Source of the DNA: Symsagittifera roscoffensis
Taxonomy: Eukaryota > Xenacoelomorpha > Acoela > Convolutidae
Assembly: GCF_963678635.1 (NCBI RefSeq)
Contig: NC_087067.1
Span: 49,780,233 to 49,840,232, forward strand
Length of the DNA stretch: 60,000 nucleotides
Reading direction: 5' to 3'
The notes beneath the pieces are model-generated. The model ran no database searches, was not told the DNA's origin, and saw only the letters and a list, made by a program, of their open reading frames with translations. This document shows positions 55,333 to 60,000 of this stretch, piece after piece. The position numbers and the translations under genes were made by a program. Position 1 is the first letter of the stretch, and every line of letters begins with the position of its first letter.

Positions 55333-55950
55333 ATGAGTCTAGACAAGTCAAGAATACCTGAGCGAGGTAATAGCTCTAGGAAATTCATACCTAAAAAGCA
55401 AAGAAAAGCAATGACCGACCCTTTTGTGGAACGGATCACACGAAACCGGACCGGCAAAGGGGAGACGGTTTCAGGCAGAATGGTTGAAACCAGGAATCAG
55501 AAGTGCTCAGAAGAGCAAATAGCTATGTTAGAAGTGGAGGTCTATACGGACCAGTCCATGAATGAGAACCAGGAGATACATGGACCGGAGGGGAGAGACA
55601 GAAGGCTGGCGAGTGAATCTACTCCGGTAGAACAAGGCCAAGATTTTGCCACTTCCACCGGTACACTGGACCGAGAGGAGATGTCGGAACTGTCCGACAT
55701 CTCTACTGAAATAGTGGCAAGTAGAACATCTTCAACAGACAACACCATGATGGCAGGCAGGACTGAGAAACAAACGATGTCCTCATCGTTCTCAGAAAGA
55801 ATGAAGAACACTTTCGGAAACATCTTTCCATTCACCATGGGAATGGGCACAGGAAAGGAAGGTGAATCCCAGGAGGAAGAAGAGGACAAAGACGGGCAAG
55901 AGGACTTTGGATCTCAAGGCAACCTCAAAAGTTCGACCCAGGAGAATTAG
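55333..55950 (+). pseudogene. Gypsy-2 N-terminal Gag frame
   Basis: ATG at 55333, about 205 residues, Glu/Ser/Thr-rich with a basic start (SRKFIPKKQRKAM). Ends at a stop; the next gag part is in other frames. No known domain. Confidence 0.5.
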
Positions 55951-56108
55951 GCATATGTCGAAAGAGAGACTGGAACCATGGACAAATTTGGTGTGGTGAG
56001 AACGATAAGTAAAGACGCAAACACACCAGGCCAGTCGAGAGGCTTTGCGAGTATGACAAATTCAGAGACGCGAATGGGGAGAGTAGAAACAAGGGGCTAG
56101 GCAACGCA

Positions 56109-56962
56109 TTGGCTGAGCCTGAAGTGGATAATGAAAAGACGTCGAGGCAGAGAATCAAAGCCCGAATCTCGACCAGCACGGAGCCACCTGGGATCGACAG
56201 GGTGACACCGCCACTAGTGACGCCACTAGTGGATAACGGGGCAGCATTAGAAGAAGCCTTGAACAACATAGTGGGCAGTATAGGAGAACAAAACAGATGT
56301 CCTTAAGAATGAGTGAACTAGAAAGAGCAGTTCACATTGAAAGAGAAAGTCTGCGGGAAGAAGTAAACCGCAATAGACAAGAAGTTGGTAGGAGCGAAAA
56401 ACGCTTGAAGGAAAGAACGGACGAGCACATAGCGAAGAACTTGTCGCGAATGACAAGAGAAGCGCAACAGAGAGAGTTCCGCTTAAGAGACGACATGGAG
56501 AAGTTACGAATTCAGCAAGAGCAGTCTCTTGGGACTCTTGACACAAAGATAGATGCGATGATGGAGAGGTGAACTCAGGCTATCATGAATAGGTTGGACG
56601 GGCTACTAGGCAGCAAGAGTGGACCAAAAGAAGGGGAACCGAGCTCGGGAGGTCCCAGCAGGGAGCCGAAGGTGAACTTCAATGACCATCAAAGGAGGAG
56701 GACATGGGGATCCACTAGAGGTAGGGGCAGTTCATCAGGCTATGCCACAAGGGATAATAGAACATGGGGCCCAAACAGTAGAGCAAGTTCAACGGGGAAC
56801 AGACACACCTCTAACGAACGACCGACGCAAGGCACACATAGGACTGGGAGAGGTGATTCCAGTAACAGGAGACATGCGAGCCCAGGAGGAGTCATGTGGG
56901 CCAAGGGGGAAACACTCAGGGCGATTCCGATTGCAGGGATGCACCGAATACAGAGCCCTTAA
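56109..56962 (+). pseudogene. Gypsy-2 Gag coiled coil and Gly/Arg-rich linker
   Basis: Frames at 56109-56306, 56297-56572 and 56585-56962 follow one another with shifts or stops. The middle one is a long charged helix (SELERAVHIERESLREEV), a probable coiled coil. The last is Arg/Gly/Ser-rich (RRTWGSTRGRGSSSGY), RNA-binding-like. Confidence 0.5.
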
Positions 56963-57792
56963 AGAGGTGTGATGACACTCAGGCGGGGCACTCGAGAGAT
57001 TCTACGGCAATGGCCACAGCCTTTGAACCCCTAAACATGTCTTTGGAGACATTCCTGACGAGGTTATCCAGAACCAATGAACGCAGTGAGAAGTCCAGAA
57101 GAGTAATTAGGAAACCAAGATGCTACAAAGACGAATCTGATGGCTGTATTGATACCTGGATAGAGGTAATGAAACTGCTTTTCGAGGAAGAGGATTTATC
57201 GGAAAGACAAGAATGCAGTACGCTTACCAGTAACTTGGAAGGGACAGCCCTGAACTGTGTCATGGCCAAGAAGCAATATCAGCGAGACACAGCTGAGAAA
57301 ATCTTCGAAATCTTGTTGAATCGTTTTGGATCAGGGGTGCAGGGGCACCAGACAAGGATGCGCTTCGAGAAACGGAGGCAACGAGAAGTTGAAACCATAG
57401 ACAAAATCCTGGATGACTTGGAAATGCTGAGAAGACGCAGCCAACCGGATGAGTCAAACAGAAGGATGAACCTGGCAGTAGCCTCGAAATTCATCGATTG
57501 TGTGAAGAATGATGAACTTCGAACAATGCTAGCGACGCATTACACACCACTATCAACCAATGCGCCAACACCAGAGGAGTTGAGGCTCAAGTCGAAAGAA
57601 TATCTTTTGTTGAAACTTCCTTCGAGATCTGGGTATTATAAAAACAATTTGGCAATTTTAACAACGGACCAGCAAACCAAGGAAACAACTGGTACAAACC
57701 GAGGAATGATATGGACAAGCGACACTCTTGTGCCAATTGCAGTTCAACGGACCATCATGTGTCAGCATGCCCAACTTACAAACAAGGCATGA
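56896..57792 (+). pseudogene. Gypsy-2 capsid (retrotransposon Gag domain)
   Basis: An open frame of 298 codons. DTWIEVMKLLFEEEDLSERQ, LEGTALNCVM and AEKIFEILLNRFGSG follow the pattern of the Retrotrans_gag capsid domain. Ends where the knuckle frame begins. Confidence 0.7.
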
Positions 57793-58628
57793 ACGCAATA
57801 GGCTCTAGCCCCGAGGACGAAGATGCGTCAGAAGTTGACCATGAGGATTTCATGAGAGGAGTAATTGCAAATTTTGGCCCGAGGTGTTTATTTAGCAACT
57901 TGGAAGGTCATTTTAAATCAGATTGTCCGCAATTCTGGGATGCAGTTGCAGACATCAAGCATCCAAGGCATGAGGAAACTTTATCAGGAGTGAAAGCCAG
58001 CAGGGCTCGCCTGTTGAGTGAAACGGAGGCGCGCAGAAAAGTCAAACCGCAAGAGCTGGCGACGAAGAAAATGCAAGCGGTAACTGAAGAGACATGTGAA
58101 CCGGAACCAGTTTCTGCGGCCGATGACTTCAAGATTGATTATAGGGCAGCCGAGAGGGATGCTCTAAATAGAGTGCAGCAGGAACTGGTGACAAAAGAGA
58201 TCGAACAGAAAATGAAACTGGAACTGGAAAATGAGAAGCTACAGGAGCAACTGAATACCTTCGAAGCAACGGAGGTCGAAGAGACTAAAGCACCAAGCAG
58301 TTTGAGCATGAAACTTAATGTGATCTCCGGTCAGAGGTTCGGCATGGTGCCGCAAGGGAGCAAGATACAGTCGATAATCTCGGTGGCTGGACACCAGGTA
58401 ATCAGAAATCTGAGTGAACCATCCGAGTTCACTTTGATGCATTTAGACACATATGCAGATTATCTGAGGCAGGTGGAGCCACGCACTGAGTCGAGAGCTG
58501 TGCGAGCACTACTAAAAACGGGTGGCCCTCGCATAAAGAAACTTCATGGACGCTACGTGGAACTCTATGGGCCGTATCAAGTGATGCTGAACGTGGATGG
58601 AATCAGTATCTACACTAGGACTTATTAA
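57711..58628 (+). pseudogene. Gypsy-2 nucleocapsid and downstream linker
   Basis: 305 codons. First knuckle CANCSSTDHHVSAC is intact. The second reads CLFSNLEGHFKSDC, with Ser (AGC) in place of the second Cys. A Glu/Lys coiled-coil stretch and an unassigned globular part follow. Stop at 58626. Confidence 0.65.
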
Positions 58629-58661
58629 ACAACAGATAGTGACCAAATAGGGCAGATCTAT

Positions 58662-59177
58662 TTGGGTGAGGAGGAACTCAAAGTCCGCAGGATAGGTCAT
58701 GACGCCATGATGGAACAAGATGCAATACATATTGGGTACGAAGCTGATGTGACCGCACATCTGCTCGATACCAACGGAAAGAAAATCGGAGTCACGGGGC
58801 TTCTAGAGAAAGGAGCGGTAGTGAGTGTGATGCCGATAAAAACTTGGGAAAGAATGGGCTTCACGAGAGAAGATCTAATTCCAACGAATCTCCGACTGGC
58901 CGCCGCCAATAGAGGAGCAATTTACGTAGCCAGAAGAACACCAATAACGGTTCTCCACATGGGAGGACGGGATCTTTGGATGAGCTTCCTGGTGGTAGAG
59001 AATTTGGACGACGCCGACCAATTCATCTTGGGCAGAGATTTTGTCAGCAATTTTGACATGATGATTGACTTGAACAACGGTCTGATACGGATTAGAAACC
59101 CGGACCGGAATTATGTTAAGAAACCAATTAATAGGATAATAACAGACGAAAACAAGGTACCTGTTTTTTTTGGATAG
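58662..59177 (+). pseudogene. Gypsy-2 aspartic protease, catalytic motif altered
   Basis: The retropepsin fold is recognisable: GLLEKGAVVSVMPIKTWERM, then FLVVENLDDADQFILGRDFV. The catalytic D-T-G is E-K-G here (about 58805-58813), which should inactivate it. The ILGRDF flap-side motif is intact. The frame ends at 59177 and continues shifted in the next one. Confidence 0.75.
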
Positions 59178-59571
59178 AAAAGTGAAACTACAGCCAGGAC
59201 AGGCTGTGGTGGCAATGTTTAGAATGAGAAATTTAAATTCGTTAAGCGATAGTAAACAGGTTTGTGTAGTACCGAAAGCAAATAGTCAGAGTTCGGTGAT
59301 TTTAGGCCGGAGCTTCTCGGTAACGCGAAACGGACTGTGTGTCAGTGTGTTATTGAACACACTGGACACCACGGTTTCAATCCAGCGTGGAAAGAAGCTT
59401 GGTTACGCTTTGCCGATGAGGACTGACTATGAGGAGACACAAAACTTGAAGAAACATAGTGTGAAAGACTGTCCTTATCATGCCAATAAAGATGAAATTT
59501 TACAGAGGTTTATTGAATTAAAATCTATTCATAAGTTGTTTTCAATGAAATCCGAAACAGACGACGGCTAA
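59170..59571 (+). pseudogene. Gypsy-2 protease-RT linker
   Basis: 133 codons starting DRKVKLQPGQAVVAMFRMRN, the spacer between protease and RT in this Gypsy lineage. Stop after SETDDG, with frame loss in the following 100 bp. Confidence 0.65.
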
Positions 59572-59689
59572 TCGATCTGCTCGAATTTTTTGGAACGCCC
59601 CTCGTCATATGAACTAAAATCTGACAAACCGGTTTTGCCAGAGATAGAACATTTAAAAAGGGAAAATAGGTGAGGGAGATTTCGAAAAA

Positions 59690-60000
59690 TTGCGGGACGT
59701 CTTAAATCGGAAAGCAGATGTATTTTCAAAACATAAGGCGGATATCGGTTGCTGTAAATTCGTCGAACACGAAATTGAACTGGAAGAAGGCGCCGTTCCG
59801 CACAGAGAAGGCGCGAGACGAATGACGCCACACAAGTCGGAAGCGTGCCGAGCGGAAATAGAAATGTTGCTCGAATACGACATGATAGAACGCTCGAAAT
59901 TGCCATGGGCTTGCGGGGTAGTAATGGCGAAAAAGAAAGGGGGCAGCTAAGGTTTTGTTGCGACTTTCGCTATTTGAACGCGGTGACGATAAAAGATGCG
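59690..60000 (+). pseudogene. Gypsy-2 RT N-terminus, cut by the window edge
   Basis: VFSKHKADIGCCKFVEHEIE, then EGARRMTPHKSEACRAEIEM and WACGVVMAKKKGG, the entry to Gypsy RT. A missing G in the G run at about 59938 creates a stop. The conserved RFCCDFRYLNAVTIKDA stretch continues in the shifted frame to the window end. Confidence 0.8.

Larger units (their letters stand above)
55333..60000 (+). mobile_element. Second Ty3/Gypsy element, decayed, runs off the window
   Basis: Gag, nucleocapsid, protease and the start of RT lie in order on the plus strand but in broken frames. Different family from the element at 19420: distinct Gag, protease and linker. The RT core and everything after it lie beyond 60000. 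Confidence 0.85.

Overview
This is a window of an AT-rich metazoan (invertebrate-type) nuclear genome. It contains genes with GT-AG introns and phase-consistent exons, T-rich introns, AATAAA poly(A) hexamers, and a dense load of LTR retrotransposons, MITE-like DNA transposons and decayed LINE fragments. The lineage cannot be fixed from the sequence alone. No prokaryotic, CRISPR, rRNA or clean tRNA feature is present.

Layout. (1) 774-10024 (+): an 11-exon gene for an 869-residue PHF7/G2E3-like protein, with an extended PHD, a RING-like PHD and a third PHD finger followed by a long basic, Ser/Lys-rich tail. One intron appears to use a GC donor. Its introns host repeated TIR-bearing elements and a 431-bp hAT-like MITE with a perfect 8-bp target duplication. 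(2) 10.5-19 kb: gene-poor, with degenerate repeats, a LINE tail, a Cys-patterned (ShK-like) ORF cut by a MULE-like MITE with a 9-bp duplication, and two degraded hAT-like MITEs. (3) 19154-29667 (+): exons of a probable secreted Cys-rich and Thr/Ser-rich (mucin-like) protein. The large intron holds a MITE (TSD CAGTACTC), itself split by a 7.1-kb Ty3/Gypsy element on the minus strand (TSD AGTAT) that carries several inactivating mutations. (4) 29.9-35.5 kb: more hAT-like MITEs, one inserted into another of the same family, and a 1.6-kb inverted array of a GC-rich minisatellite. (5) 34510-42929 (+): a 3-exon, 214-residue claudin/PMP22-like four-transmembrane protein. Its second intron contains a LINE fragment and a complete Ty1/Copia element (minus strand) with apparently identical 338-bp LTRs, a 5-bp TSD, an intact 1363-residue Gag-Pol and a primer site matching the initiator-tRNA anticodon arm. 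(6) 43-53 kb: one candidate coding exon and otherwise diverged repeats and duplications. (7) 53-60 kb (+): a second, decayed Ty3/Gypsy element running off the right edge, preceded by an unusual field of CCGGAGGGGT repeats.

The two recognisable cellular genes are unrelated in role: a nuclear zinc-finger protein and a membrane/junction protein. What unites the window is its transposon archaeology. Several insertions have both ends and target duplications resolved, so their relative order can be read. No wholly new multi-gene system was identified. The most unusual items are the inverted minisatellite, the self-nested hAT-like MITE, the CCGGAGGGGT field, the MULE-like element in a Cys-patterned ORF, and the young Copia element.
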